In this document: piece after piece, positions 50,070-58,700 of the stretch
Layout: the number at the start of each line of letters is the position of its first letter
How positions within the stretch are numbered: the first letter of the stretch is position 1
DNA from: Fusibacter sp. 3D3
GTDB lineage: Bacteria; Bacillota; Clostridia; Peptostreptococcales; Acidaminobacteraceae
Direction: 5' to 3'
Assembly: GCF_001748365.1 (NCBI RefSeq)
Contig: NZ_BDHH01000007.1
Location: 62,001-126,000 of the forward strand
Length of the DNA: 64,000 nt
Made by a program: the position numbers and the translations under genes
The notes under the pieces: generated by a model
Database searches by the model: none
Told to the model about the DNA's origin: nothing
The model's input: the letters and a program-made list of their open reading frames with translations, nothing else

Positions 50070-50498
50070 ATGTTAACTGGAAAACAAAGAAGTTATTTAA
50101 AAAGCCTTGCCAATAAATTAAAGCCTATGGCTCAACTTGGAAAAGAAGGCATATCTGAGAGTTTTTTATCGCAAATGAATGCACTGTTAGAACATCATGA
50201 AATTGTTAAAGTCAATGTTTTAGATAACAGTTTAGAAGATGCAACAGCTGCAGCTCATGATGTTGGAAAGGCACTTGATGCAGAATTTGTTCAAGCGATT
50301 GGCAATAAATTTACGATTTATAGACAATCAAGAGAGAACCCAATATTGGAAATACCAGGGGCGGACAATACAAGAGTGAAGACTAACCTGATGAAAAAAA
50401 ATCAGAAGCCTTCTGATAAAGTGCGTCTCAGTAAAAAAGGGGGGCGTATTTCTAAACCTCTTAAAGGGAAAAAATCAAGACCTAAAAAGCTTAAGTAA
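50070..50498 (+). CDS. yhbY: CRM-domain ribosome assembly RNA-binding protein (YhbY-like)
   Basis: The 142-residue protein has a CRM domain (about 1-97) starting LTGKQRSYLKSLANKLKPMAQLGKEG and containing the QAIGNKFTIYR strand; the family associates with pre-50S subunits. A lysine/arginine-rich tail of about 45 residues (SKKGGRISKPLKGKKSRPKK) is added. The obgE-yhbY-nadD-yqeK-rsfS order fits a ribosome/NAD gene set seen in Firmicutes. Confidence 0.93.
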   Translation: MLTGKQRSYLKSLANKLKPMAQLGKEGISESFLSQMNALLEHHEIVKVNVLDNSLEDATAAAHDVGKALDAEFVQAIGNKFTIYRQSRENPILEIPGADNTRVKTNLMKKNQKPSDKVRLSKKGGRISKPLKGKKSRPKKLK

Positions 50499-50520
50499 TT
50501 AATTTAATATTTAATTCTAA

Positions 50521-50569
50521 ATGACTGTTATTTCAAATAGCCTTGTTGGCGTTTTAAAGTAACAGTCAT
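50521..50569 (+). repeat. Inverted repeat between yhbY and nadD
   Basis: ATGACTGTTA pairs perfectly with TAACAGTCAT across about 29 bases. No T run follows, so a terminator role is uncertain. Confidence 0.45.
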
Positions 50570-50614
50570 CCTGTTAATAGGGTAAAATTTGAGTCTATAA
50601 ATCACGAGGTAGAT

Positions 50615-51232
50615 ATGATGCAAATCAAAAAAATTGGAATTATGGGAGGCACATTCGATCCCATACACTATGGGCATTTAATGCTCGCTGAGCAAATTAG
50701 ATCAAGCTATGGTCTGGATCAAATTATTTTTATTCCTGTGGGGAACGCACCTCATAAGCAAAAGAATAAACCGACGGATAAAATGCACAGATATATGATG
50801 ACAATCCTTGCCACAGCGTCTAATCCTCATTTCACAGTTTCAGATATTGAAATAAAAAAAACAGAGATCACTTATGCGATTGATACTATAAAAGAGCTCA
50901 AGACTTTATTGAATACCCCTGTAGAACTTTATTTCATCACAGGAGCGGATGCGATTATCTTACTCGATACATGGAAAAGTTACAAAGAACTTGTTAAATA
51001 TGTAAAATTTATCGGCGCGTCAAGACCCGGTGTTGATGAGCGGCTCTTAAAAGCTAAAATTGAAGAACTTTCCTTAGAATTAGGGGCTCATATCGAACTC
51101 TGTTCTGTGCCTGCCTTGGCCATAAGCTCCACGGATATCCGAGATCGAGTGCGAGAAGGGAAGAGTATCAAGTACTTATTGCCAGAGACTGTTGAAAATT
51201 ATATTTGCAAAGAAAAGATCTATCTATGTTGA
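50615..51232 (+). CDS. nadD: Nicotinate-mononucleotide adenylyltransferase
   Basis: The 205-residue enzyme adenylates nicotinate mononucleotide in NAD synthesis. The nucleotidyltransferase motif GGTFDPIHYGH lies at about residues 11-21 and the second motif SSTDIRDRV near 170. Length is normal. It starts ATG ATG, with GAGGT upstream; either may be used. Its end overlaps yqeK by 7 bases. Confidence 0.95.
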   Translation: MMQIKKIGIMGGTFDPIHYGHLMLAEQIRSSYGLDQIIFIPVGNAPHKQKNKPTDKMHRYMMTILATASNPHFTVSDIEIKKTEITYAIDTIKELKTLLNTPVELYFITGADAIILLDTWKSYKELVKYVKFIGASRPGVDERLLKAKIEELSLELGAHIELCSVPALAISSTDIRDRVREGKSIKYLLPETVENYICKEKIYLC

Positions 51233-51795
51233 GCACTTATAAGTTGAAACAGTATTTAAAATTACATTTATCCAAAAAGAGGTATAAGCATACCGTTAGA
51301 GTGGCAAAACTCGCAAAGGAACTCGCCGTGATCTATAATATCGATCCTTTCAAAGCTGAGTATGCATCTCTTGGTCATGATATTGCCAAGGAGATCAGTG
51401 ATCTAGAAGCCATGGCTTATATTGACCAATATGGCATCAAATTAGATCCTGTCATTGAGCAGAATCCGAATTTGGCGCACGGGGAAATTGGCGCTATAAT
51501 GCTAAGAAATCAATTCGGCTGTGAGGACTCTGAAATATTAGAAGCTGTCAAATGGCATACTTATGGTCATAAGAACATGTCTCTTCTCTCAAAGATCATT
51601 TATATGGCTGATGTTGTTGAGGCTTCTAGAACTTTCGAAGGCGTTGAAGAACTTCGAGTACTGGTAAGGGTGGATATCGATGCAGCTATTTTGAAATTTT
51701 GTGATTTAACGCAAGATTATTTTAAAAAAAACAATCAAGGCATGCATCAAAATACTTATGATATGATTGAGACCATAAAAAAGGCAGATTCATAA
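51226..51795 (+). CDS. yqeK: HD-domain phosphohydrolase YqeK (bis-5'-nucleosyl tetraphosphatase, symmetrical)
   Basis: The 189-residue metal-dependent HD enzyme has the first His in RYKHTVRVA, the His-Asp pair in LGHDIAKE, and later His residues in NLAHGEIG and WHTYGH. Family members hydrolyse Ap4A to ADP. ATG 51226 is chosen because it overlaps the nadD stop with the AAAGA-rich stretch upstream; the coupling to nadD is conserved in Firmicutes. Confidence 0.92.
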   Translation: MLSTYKLKQYLKLHLSKKRYKHTVRVAKLAKELAVIYNIDPFKAEYASLGHDIAKEISDLEAMAYIDQYGIKLDPVIEQNPNLAHGEIGAIMLRNQFGCEDSEILEAVKWHTYGHKNMSLLSKIIYMADVVEASRTFEGVEELRVLVRVDIDAAILKFCDLTQDYFKKNNQGMHQNTYDMIETIKKADS

Positions 51796-51837
51796 TGACG
51801 TGCGCCAATATTTTGACATTAATTTTATAAATAACTA

Positions 51838-51866
51838 TTGCATAAACTCAACTTTTCGTTTAGGAT
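51838..51866 (+). promoter_or_regulatory. Candidate promoter before rsfS
   Basis: TTGCAT at 51838-51843 and TAGGAT at 51861-51866 are 17 bases apart, 23 bases before the start codon. Confidence 0.4.
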
Positions 51867-51888
51867 AGTCATATCTCAGGAGTGTAAA

Positions 51889-52221
51889 ATGGAAAAAATG
51901 ATTAAAAAAATACATGAATTATTGTTAGATAAGAAAGCGCAAGATATTGTCACCTTATCCCTTAAAGAAGTGACCACAATTGCAGATTACTTTATTGTGG
52001 CAACAGGTACTTCGTCAACTCATATCAATGCGCTGAGCGAGCATATAGAAAAAGAACTTGCAAAAGAGCATGTTTATCCTAAGCATAAAGAAGGCAAGCT
52101 TCGAGGTGAGTGGGTACTTATGGATTATACGGATATCGTCATCCATATTTTTAATAAAGAATTGAGATCCTATTATGATCTTGAACGGATTTGGAATGAT
52201 GCAAAGCGCATTGAAATTTAG
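51889..52221 (+). CDS. rsfS: Ribosome silencing factor RsfS
   Basis: The 110-residue protein binds L14 and prevents subunit joining during starvation. Family marks are LLLDKKAQDIVTLSL, ADYFIVATGTSSTH and RGEWVLMDYTDIVIHIF. ATG 51889 has AGGAG six bases upstream; the open frame extends further up but lacks a site. It closes the nadD-yqeK-rsfS group. Confidence 0.95.
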   Translation: MEKMIKKIHELLLDKKAQDIVTLSLKEVTTIADYFIVATGTSSTHINALSEHIEKELAKEHVYPKHKEGKLRGEWVLMDYTDIVIHIFNKELRSYYDLERIWNDAKRIEI

Positions 52222-52232
52222 GGGGACAAAAT

Positions 52233-52865
52233 ATGATACATCCGATTCTTGAAAAATTTATACCGGTAGCTAAAGGTGTTGCAGAGACATTTGGTTCTAA
52301 TTGTGAAGTCGTTATTCATGATTTTAGCAATCTTGACAGTTCTATTATTGCAATTTTCAACGGACATGTCACAGGAAGAACCAATGAGACACAAATGACA
52401 GATTCCATTTTAGAAAAAATTAATAAGCATCAAGAAGGCCATGACGTTTATAATTATACTGGCAAAAGCACCTTGGGAAGAGAACTTAAATCCACAACTA
52501 CTTTTATAAGAGATTTAGATCAGACGATTATTGGCTGTATGTGTATCAACTTTGATATTACAGATATGTTAAGTGCACGAAATGTCATGAATGAACTCTG
52601 TAAAGTTGATGAAAACGAACTTGAGGTCATAGGTGAAGTCAACAAAGTGAATGATGTTTTATATGATATTGTCGAAAGCACGATTCATAAATTTGGAAGA
52701 CCTGTGATTTATTTGACTAAAGACGAAAAAGTAAGTATTGTAAAAGATTTAGAAGAAAAAGGCGTCTTTTTAATTAAAGGGGCAATTGATTATGTTGCAA
52801 ATGCTTTGCAAGTTTCAAGATATACAATTTATAATTATCTCGATGGTATTCGAGAAACTAAATAG
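52233..52865 (+). CDS. YheO/DauR-like transcriptional regulator with PAS-like domain
   Basis: The 210-residue protein has an N-terminal YheO-type PAS-like domain (about 5-115, with EVVIHDFSNLDSSIIAI and GCMCINFDITD) and a C-terminal helix-turn-helix (about 160-207, with VANALQVSRYTIYNYLDGI). Family members sense small molecules such as amino acids and control neighbouring genes. ridA is 9 bases away, so control of an amino-acid or enamine pathway is a fair inference. The effector is unknown. Confidence 0.87.
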   Translation: MIHPILEKFIPVAKGVAETFGSNCEVVIHDFSNLDSSIIAIFNGHVTGRTNETQMTDSILEKINKHQEGHDVYNYTGKSTLGRELKSTTTFIRDLDQTIIGCMCINFDITDMLSARNVMNELCKVDENELEVIGEVNKVNDVLYDIVESTIHKFGRPVIYLTKDEKVSIVKDLEEKGVFLIKGAIDYVANALQVSRYTIYNYLDGIRETK

Positions 52866-52874
52866 GAGGAATGT

Positions 52875-53255
52875 ATGTTAAAAATTATCGCAACAGAAAA
52901 AGCACCAGCAGCTGTAGGTCCATATTCTCAAGCCGTTATGGCAGGTGGATTTGTCTATGTGTCAGGTCAATTACCGCTTATTCCAGGTAAGGGAGAACTC
53001 GTAAAAGGGGACATCAAACTTGCAACAAAGCAATCTTTAGAGAATGCAAAAGCCATTTTAGAAGAAGCAGGCGCATCGTTTAAAGATGTTGTTAAGGTAA
53101 CAGTACTTTTAAATGATATCACTCAGTTTGCAGATATGAATGCTGTGTATGCAGAGTATTTTACAGATCACAAACCCGCTAGAGCCGCTTTTGAAGTTGC
53201 AAATTTACCATTAGGTGCGGATGTTGAAATCGAGATGATTGCTTACATCGGATAA
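52875..53255 (+). CDS. ridA: RidA family reactive enamine/imine deaminase
   Basis: The 126-residue protein would hydrolyse reactive 2-aminoacrylate-type intermediates from PLP enzymes. The fold markers are PAAVGPYSQAV, VYVSGQLPLIPG, VVKVTVLLNDI and the catalytic Arg in KPARAAFEVANLPLGADVEIE. Length is canonical. TAGGAGG precedes the ATG. It pairs with the YheO-like regulator. Confidence 0.95.
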   Translation: MLKIIATEKAPAAVGPYSQAVMAGGFVYVSGQLPLIPGKGELVKGDIKLATKQSLENAKAILEEAGASFKDVVKVTVLLNDITQFADMNAVYAEYFTDHKPARAAFEVANLPLGADVEIEMIAYIG

Positions 53256-53281
53256 GCTGAGATTAACAGTAAAACTAAAAA

Positions 53282-53328
53282 AGAAATGCTGATGTGTAGT
53301 AATTCATGTACATCAGCATTTCTTTTTA
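53282..53328. terminator. Bidirectional terminator between ridA and the carboxypeptidase gene
   Basis: AGAAATGCTGATGT pairs with ACATCAGCATTTCT, followed by TTTTTA on the plus strand. It serves converging ridA and the minus-strand gene ending at 53326. Confidence 0.85.
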
Positions 53329-54702
53329 TATACTTCTATTTTGTCGTCTTTGAAGGATTCTATTTTGTCTTTTTTGTCTCAAACGGTTAAATGTCACAAG
53401 TGTACGCCATAAAACCAGCGCTAAAAAGGCTTTAAATGTCCATGAAAATATGTTTTTAACTGTAAAAAAGGCATTTTTAGGTGAGTCAAACGCTTTGGTT
53501 TCAGCAGTGATCAAGTCCTCCCCAAGGTAAGCATCCGCGGAGACAAGATTGGTTTCACAAACCAGCAAGTCGTTTAAATAATAGGAAATGCGGCCTAAAA
53601 TTTCACCTTTTTCAACAGGAAGTGTAATTTGATCTTGGATGGTCTCTTGGCGGGTTAGATCAGCAACCGATATATTAGATGGCAAATCAACGGAGAGAGG
53701 TCCTTCGGTGACGAGCTGTATCGTCGTTTCTCTTTTATCCTCAAGCGTTTTTGTGGTAACGGCTTCTCCTAAATCATAAAGCTGATACGTAATGGTGCCA
53801 TAGAGGCCATAATCTATCAGTTTTCTAGTATCTATATACATATTGTTGCCTTGAGATTTTATAATCACCGAAATGAAACTTCTTCCTTCTAAAGTCGCTG
53901 CGCCTACAAAGCAATGTAAGGCTTTTGTCGTATAGCCACTTTTAATGCCCGTCATAAGTTCATAGCCCTTTGTCACATTGGTATTTCTGTAAGGTATTTT
54001 TTCGTTTGAACCCGGTACACCTGGAATGAATTTATTCGTATGATTTAAAAACCTTATATCTGGTTTAACGGCATTTGCAGGAATTTCATATCGTGGGGTC
54101 ATGATGATTCCTTTAAAGGTTTCATTTTGCATGGCATATTTTGCAATCATTGCCAAATCATATGACGTTGTTAAATGATCTGGATCTGGAAGTCCATGGG
54201 GATTTTGAAAATTGGAGTTCAGTGCACCCATTGAGGCTGCGCGTTCATTCATGACTTTGGCAAAGGCTTCAATGGTGCCAGAGTGTGTTTTTGCAAGTGC
54301 CTCAGCTGCATCGTTTGCACTTACCATGAGCAGGGCATGCAAAAGTTCATCGACTGTTAAGACTTCACCAGCTTCAAGTGCTATGCCACTGCCATCAACG
54401 CCTTCCATATCTTTAGTGATGGTTATTTCTTGTGTGAGCTCTAAATCCTCAAGAATGATGATGGCTGTTAATATTTTGGTTGTACTTGCTGGATACATCG
54501 GCATATTTTCATTTTTTGAAAAGAGGATTTGGCCTGTGTTTTGATCCATTAATATAGCGCTTTCTGCAACTAAGTCACTGGCCGTTAGGGTATAATCATT
54601 TTCACCTTCAGCAAAAGTGATTGCTGATATTACTATATAAAGCACTAAAAAGGGCATTATAATCGCAGTTCTAAATTTTGTGTCCAAATAAAAATGAATC
54701 AT
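53326..54702 (-). CDS. D-alanyl-D-alanine carboxypeptidase (DacF-like, low-molecular-weight PBP)
   Basis: The 458-residue enzyme trims the terminal D-Ala of peptidoglycan stem peptides outside the cell. It has a signal sequence (about 10-30), the serine peptidase S11 motifs YPASTTK, SANDAAE and KSGYT, a C-terminal beta domain and a final membrane/amphipathic anchor (about 420-445). The start is the ATG at 54700-54702 with GGAGGA upstream; the frame extends 48 codons further without a site. It is close to DacF/DacA; the exact role is not certain. Confidence 0.9.
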   Translation of the reverse strand: MIHFYLDTKFRTAIIMPFLVLYIVISAITFAEGENDYTLTASDLVAESAILMDQNTGQILFSKNENMPMYPASTTKILTAIIILEDLELTQEITITKDMEGVDGSGIALEAGEVLTVDELLHALLMVSANDAAEALAKTHSGTIEAFAKVMNERAASMGALNSNFQNPHGLPDPDHLTTSYDLAMIAKYAMQNETFKGIIMTPRYEIPANAVKPDIRFLNHTNKFIPGVPGSNEKIPYRNTNVTKGYELMTGIKSGYTTKALHCFVGAATLEGRSFISVIIKSQGNNMYIDTRKLIDYGLYGTITYQLYDLGEAVTTKTLEDKRETTIQLVTEGPLSVDLPSNISVADLTRQETIQDQITLPVEKGEILGRISYYLNDLLVCETNLVSADAYLGEDLITAETKAFDSPKNAFFTVKNIFSWTFKAFLALVLWRTLVTFNRLRQKRQNRILQRRQNRSI

Positions 54703-54744
54703 GAATCCTCCAATTGGTATATTATGGTATTTACTTTGATTATG

Positions 54745-54753
54745 TGATATACT
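54745..54753 (+). promoter_or_regulatory. Extended -10 promoter of the ComEA-like gene
   Basis: TGA-TATACT at 54745-54753 is an extended -10 box, 28 bases before the TTG start. No strong -35 is visible. Confidence 0.5.
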
Positions 54754-54781
54754 GTTTTTAATAGAAAAGGGGGTAACGGCT

Positions 54782-55213
54782 TTGATTACAAAGAGAAAAG
54801 TGTTTATTCTTGTTTCGATGGTTATCTTGTTTAGATTTTTCAACATTTATACATCGTTACAGCACTCTATTTTATCATATAGACCAATAGAGATTCAACC
54901 CATTAAATCAAATGAAATCACAATAGATTTAAGCAATGCTGTGGCAAAGGAAACAGAAGTATTTATAAATGATCCTATAGAGCAGGATTCAAATACAGTT
55001 CACGATCCTGTTACAGATATCAATATCACTGTTGAGGCTTTTAATTTGTATACTTTAGAGGAACTCATACACTTTAAGGGGATAGGGGAGAAAACGGCAC
55101 AGGCAATCATTGAATACCGAAATCAACATGGTGGTTTTACTGATTTTAAAGAACTCTTATTAGTGAAGGGGATTGGTGAAAAAAAACTAGAACAATTGTT
55201 AAATGGTAAATAA
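54782..55213 (+). CDS. ComEA-like helix-hairpin-helix protein
   Basis: The 143-residue protein has an N-terminal membrane anchor (about 5-25), a short linker, and two helix-hairpin-helix motifs at the C-terminus (about 85-140, with FKGIGEKTAQAIIEYRNQHGG and LLVKGIGEKKL), the DNA-binding part of ComEA. It lacks the SLBB domain of larger ComEA proteins. ComEA takes up DNA during competence, but no comEC lies near, so competence is not shown. The start is TTG with AAGGGGG upstream. Confidence 0.85.
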   Translation: MITKRKVFILVSMVILFRFFNIYTSLQHSILSYRPIEIQPIKSNEITIDLSNAVAKETEVFINDPIEQDSNTVHDPVTDINITVEAFNLYTLEELIHFKGIGEKTAQAIIEYRNQHGGFTDFKELLLVKGIGEKKLEQLLNGK

Positions 55214-55236
55214 TGATATTTTTATGACATCGTTTT

Positions 55237-55245
55237 TGGTATAAT
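55237..55245 (+). promoter_or_regulatory. Extended -10 promoter of selD
   Basis: TGG-TATAAT at 55237-55245 is a perfect extended -10. Transcription would start near 55252, at the inverted copy of the dispersed element. Confidence 0.6.
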
Positions 55246-55249
55246 ACGA

Positions 55250-55272
55250 GTTAGAGCGTCATAAGTCAAAAG
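55250..55272 (-). repeat. 23-bp dispersed intergenic element, copy 3 (inverted)
   Basis: The minus strand reads GACTTATGACGCTCTAAC at its 3' part, matching the core with two changes. It lies at the start of the selD transcript. Confidence 0.5.
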
Positions 55273-55331
55273 TTGAGCAACTAACCAATACGATTAGTGC
55301 ATGAATTGATGCACAGAAAGGAGGGGACACA

Positions 55332-56369
55332 ATGGAAAATGTTAAATTGACAGCTTATACAGCCAGCGCAGGTTGAGGTGCTAAAATTGGTCCTGAGACC
55401 TTAGCACAAGTTTTGTGCGACTTACCTAAATTTGAAGATGAAGCATTATTAGTGGGGTTTGATACGTCAGATGATGCCGCGGTATATAAAATAAATGACG
55501 AATTGGCCATGATTCAAACTTTAGATTTTTTCACGCCAATTGTGAACGACCCTTATGATTTCGGACAAATAGCGGCTGCAAATGCACTCAGTGATGTCTA
55601 TGCGATGGGTGGAAAGCCGACGCTCGCTATGAATATTGTGGGCTTTCCCAACTGTTTATCGCCAGAAATTTTAAAAAAAATATTAAAAGGGGGGGCTGAT
55701 AAAGTAAAAGAAGCAGGTGCAATCCTCGTAGGAGGACACTCCATCGAAGATAACGAACCCAAATATGGGCTCTCTTGCACGGGCATGGTACATCCAGATC
55801 GGATTTGGCGCAATTTCGGTGCAATACCAGGAGACGTTTTAATACTCACTAAGCCCCTTGGGATAGGTGTTATTGCCACCGCACTCAAAGCGGATTTATT
55901 AAGGCAAGAAACTGTAGAAAAGGCGATCTTTAATATGAGTGAACTCAATAAATATGCAAAAGAGGCCATTGAATCTTTTTCGGTACATGCGTGCACCGAT
56001 ATCACGGGTTTTGGATTATTGGGACATGCGCTTGAAATGGCAAAAGGGAGTCATGTGACCATAGAGATAGAAACCTCAAAACTTGAGTTTATCGAAGAAT
56101 CGAAAGAAATGGCGGCTATGGGCATAATACCAGCAGGTGCTTACAAAAACAAGTTTTTTATTCAAAAGGATGCCTCTTTTGATCAAAATGTTGAAGAGGT
56201 GATTATTGACTTGATCTGTGATCCTCAAACTTCTGGGGGCTTACTGTTTTCTATTCCCCAAGATGAAATGAGCGCTGTATTGGCTTCACTTGAAAGACAT
56301 GTTAAGACGGCATATTTTATCGTTGGGAAGGTCCTAAAAAAAGAAAAACACTTTTTAAAAGTGAAATAA
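55332..56369 (+). CDS. selD: Selenide, water dikinase SelD, itself a selenoprotein
   Basis: The 345-residue enzyme makes selenophosphate from selenide and ATP for selenocysteine and selenouridine synthesis. The ATG at 55332 (GAGGGG upstream) is followed by an in-frame TGA at 55374-55376, read here as selenocysteine 15 in YTASAG-U-GAKIGP, where other SelD have the catalytic Cys. Lys18 and the later [28 protein letters not shown] and [11 protein letters not shown] are conserved. A program that treats TGA as stop would place the start too late, at 55413. A SECIS-like hairpin follows the TGA. Confidence 0.95.
55378..55407 (+). promoter_or_regulatory. Bacterial SECIS element of selD
   Basis: Directly after the UGA, GTGCTAA pairs perfectly with TTAGCAC, and the inside holds GGTC-CTGA-GACC. 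This is the position and size expected for a SelB-binding hairpin. Confidence 0.85.
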
Positions 56370-56372
56370 TGC

Positions 56373-56395
56373 GTTAGAGTGTTAAAAGTCAAATG
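56373..56395 (-). repeat. 23-bp dispersed intergenic element, copy 4 (inverted)
   Basis: The minus strand reads TTTGACTTTTAACACTCTAAC, close to the shared core, starting three bases after the selD stop. selD is thus flanked by two inverted-orientation copies. Confidence 0.55.
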
Positions 56396-56437
56396 GTAAT
56401 TTACCCATGATTAATTCATTACGATATCTTTATTAGT

Positions 56438-56466
56438 TTGATTATTGAGCGTATTCTTGTTAAAAT
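56438..56466 (+). promoter_or_regulatory. Promoter of the WalRK-like operon
   Basis: TTGATT at 56438-56443 and TAAAAT at 56461-56466 are 17 bases apart, giving a leader of about 120 bases before the regulator gene. Confidence 0.6.
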
Positions 56467-56593
56467 AAATGAAGATACAGTAATGTAGTATTACAATTAT
56501 GAGATAGTCGCTAAAAGCTTAAAGCATATTTGAAACAAAGGGACCTGATTTCTGTAGTGAGAATTTTAATAAAATAATGATTGGAGTGGCATT

Positions 56594-57298
56594 ATGGCGG
56601 AGAAAATTTTGGTAGTTGACGATGAACCAATTCTTTTAAAGGGCTTGAAATTTAGTTTAGAGCAGGAAGGTTATGAAGTTGAAACAGCAGTTGATGGAAA
56701 AGAAGCATACGACAAAATTCTTGCCAATACGTATGATGCTGTAATTTTAGATTTGATGTTGCCAGGAATGGATGGGCTTGAGGTGTGTAAGAAAGTAAGA
56801 GAGAAGTCCATGGTTCCCATATTGATGTTAACTGCAAAAGATGATGATTCCAGTAAGGTGTTAGGCCTTGAATACGGTGCGGATGATTATATTACAAAAC
56901 CATTCAACATGCTTGAATTAAAGGCAAGGATTAAGGCCATATTAAGGCGTGTTCAAGTTTCAGATCAACATTTTGCCTCTAATTTGATCAATGTTGGCGA
57001 TTTCAATATCAATACTCTTGGCAGAAAAGTAGCTGTGAATGGTCAAAATGTCAATTTGACTGCAAAAGAATTTGATTTGCTGTTACTTTTGATGATGAAT
57101 GAAGAACGCGTATATTCCAGAGAAGAACTTTTAGAGACGATTTGGGGGTATGAGTACTTCGGAGATGTTAGAACAGTGGATGTCCATATCAGACGGTTAA
57201 GAGAGAAAATTGAAGAAAATTCTTCTCAACCGGATTATATTTTGACCAAATGGGGAGTTGGGTACTATTTTAAGAATAAGAAAAAAAGAGTTCTTTAA
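56594..57298 (+). CDS. OmpR-family response regulator, WalR/PhoB-like
   Basis: The 234-residue regulator has a receiver domain (about 1-118) with Asp10-Asp11 (VVDDEP), phospho-acceptor Asp53 in ILDLMLPG and the KPF lysine (TKPFNMLEL), and a winged-helix domain (about 135-230) with TAKEFDLLLLL and RTVDVHIRRLREK. Strong likeness to WalR and the neighbouring kinase-GerMN genes suggest cell-wall control, which is inference. The kinase frame overlaps its 3' end by 41 bases. GGAGTGG precedes the ATG. Confidence 0.93.
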   Translation: MAEKILVVDDEPILLKGLKFSLEQEGYEVETAVDGKEAYDKILANTYDAVILDLMLPGMDGLEVCKKVREKSMVPILMLTAKDDDSSKVLGLEYGADDYITKPFNMLELKARIKAILRRVQVSDQHFASNLINVGDFNINTLGRKVAVNGQNVNLTAKEFDLLLLLMMNEERVYSREELLETIWGYEYFGDVRTVDVHIRRLREKIEENSSQPDYILTKWGVGYYFKNKKKRVL

Positions 57299-58691
57299 AA
57301 GTATTAGGTGGAAACTTGTTTCCACCTATTTAATATTAATCGCATTTATACTCTTGCTGACGATTATTTTTATAAGAGATTATTTGATTAAATCTAACGT
57401 TTCAGAAACTCAAACAAATCAACTCGCGCAAAGCAATATTATTTCAAGTCAAATTGCACCCTTTATGAATAATGTGAACAATGCCTATACGCGCAGTTAT
57501 GTTGAAGATATTATCAAGCAACATAGTCTTGATTCCAGATCAAGAGTTTTAGTGATTGATCAAGAGATGCATGTGATTTTGGATTCTTATGATGATTTTG
57601 AAAGTCAAAATCTGGACCTCGTAGAAGTAGACAATGCTTTAATGGGTATCAATTCGGCTAACATATATCGATATAAGACGGACTATATCATGTATACAGC
57701 TGTCCCTATTATCTTTCAAAATGAAATCATCGGTGTTATTTTTATGTCCGTAAATGCGGATTTTATATTTGAAAATGTTCAGAATATTTTAGATAAGTTG
57801 ATCATTATTTTTTTGATTGCTTTATTTGTCTCGTTCTTCATAAGTGTTTTTTTTGCAGAAATCATTTCAACACCAATTGAGTCTTTAACAGAATCGGTTA
57901 AAAAGGTCACTTTGGGGAACTATCAGACTAAGGTTGAAGTCAAGGGAAATGATGAGATTGGTGCGCTTGGCAATGCTTTTAACTCAATGTCGGTAAAGTT
58001 GTTTCAAGTGGATGATCGGCGCAAAAAATTTGTATCGAATGTTTCGCATGAACTGAGAACGCCAATGACTTCTATGAAAATTGTCTCGGATACGTTATTA
58101 TCACAAGACCATTGGGATGAAGCCATTTACCGTGAGTTTATGCAAGATATCAATAGTGAAGTAGATAGACTTAACAATATAATTGATAGTTTGCTTTATT
58201 TGGTGCGTATTGAAAAGGATGAAATTGAACTGGATTACAGCGTGACGTATGTCAATTACCTGATTGAGAAGGTCATCAAGACGATTAAACCCATTGCACA
58301 GATGAAACATATCGAGATCACTTTTATTTCTAATAATAAGATTCAGATCAATTTAGATCAAGAAAAGATGCAACAATGTCTATTGAACATTGTTGGAAAT
58401 GCGGTTAAATATACACCGGAAAATGGAATGGTCAACGTTTCTTTAACGGATCGAAGAGATACCATTGCGATTTCAATTATGGATAATGGCATTGGTATAC
58501 CTGAAAAAGATGTGCCATTCATATTTGACCGTTTCTATAGAGTGGATGAAGCACGTGCTCGAAAGACGGGCGGAACAGGTCTGGGTCTCTCAATTGCTCA
58601 GCAGATCGTACAGTTACATCAAGGCAGTATAGAAGTTACAAGTCATATGAATCAAGGGACAGATATAACGATTATACTGCCAAAGCATTAG
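57258..58691 (+). CDS. Membrane sensor histidine kinase, WalK/PhoR-like
   Basis: The 477-residue kinase has membrane helices at about 20-42 and 172-194, an extracellular sCache/PAS-like domain between them, a HAMP linker (about 195-247), HisKA with SNVSHELRTPMTS, and an ATPase with NIVGNAVKYTP, DNGIGIP and GGTGLGLSI. It overlaps the regulator gene. No ATG lies near: TTG 57258 directly abuts GGGGAG, and an ATT at 57267 with better spacing is possible, so the exact start is open. It lacks the cytoplasmic PAS of classical WalK. Confidence 0.88.
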   Translation: MGTILRIRKKEFFKSIRWKLVSTYLILIAFILLLTIIFIRDYLIKSNVSETQTNQLAQSNIISSQIAPFMNNVNNAYTRSYVEDIIKQHSLDSRSRVLVIDQEMHVILDSYDDFESQNLDLVEVDNALMGINSANIYRYKTDYIMYTAVPIIFQNEIIGVIFMSVNADFIFENVQNILDKLIIIFLIALFVSFFISVFFAEIISTPIESLTESVKKVTLGNYQTKVEVKGNDEIGALGNAFNSMSVKLFQVDDRRKKFVSNVSHELRTPMTSMKIVSDTLLSQDHWDEAIYREFMQDINSEVDRLNNIIDSLLYLVRIEKDEIELDYSVTYVNYLIEKVIKTIKPIAQMKHIEITFISNNKIQINLDQEKMQQCLLNIVGNAVKYTPENGMVNVSLTDRRDTIAISIMDNGIGIPEKDVPFIFDRFYRVDEARARKTGGTGLGLSIAQQIVQLHQGSIEVTSHMNQGTDITIILPKH

Positions 58692-58700
58692 GAGGACCTT

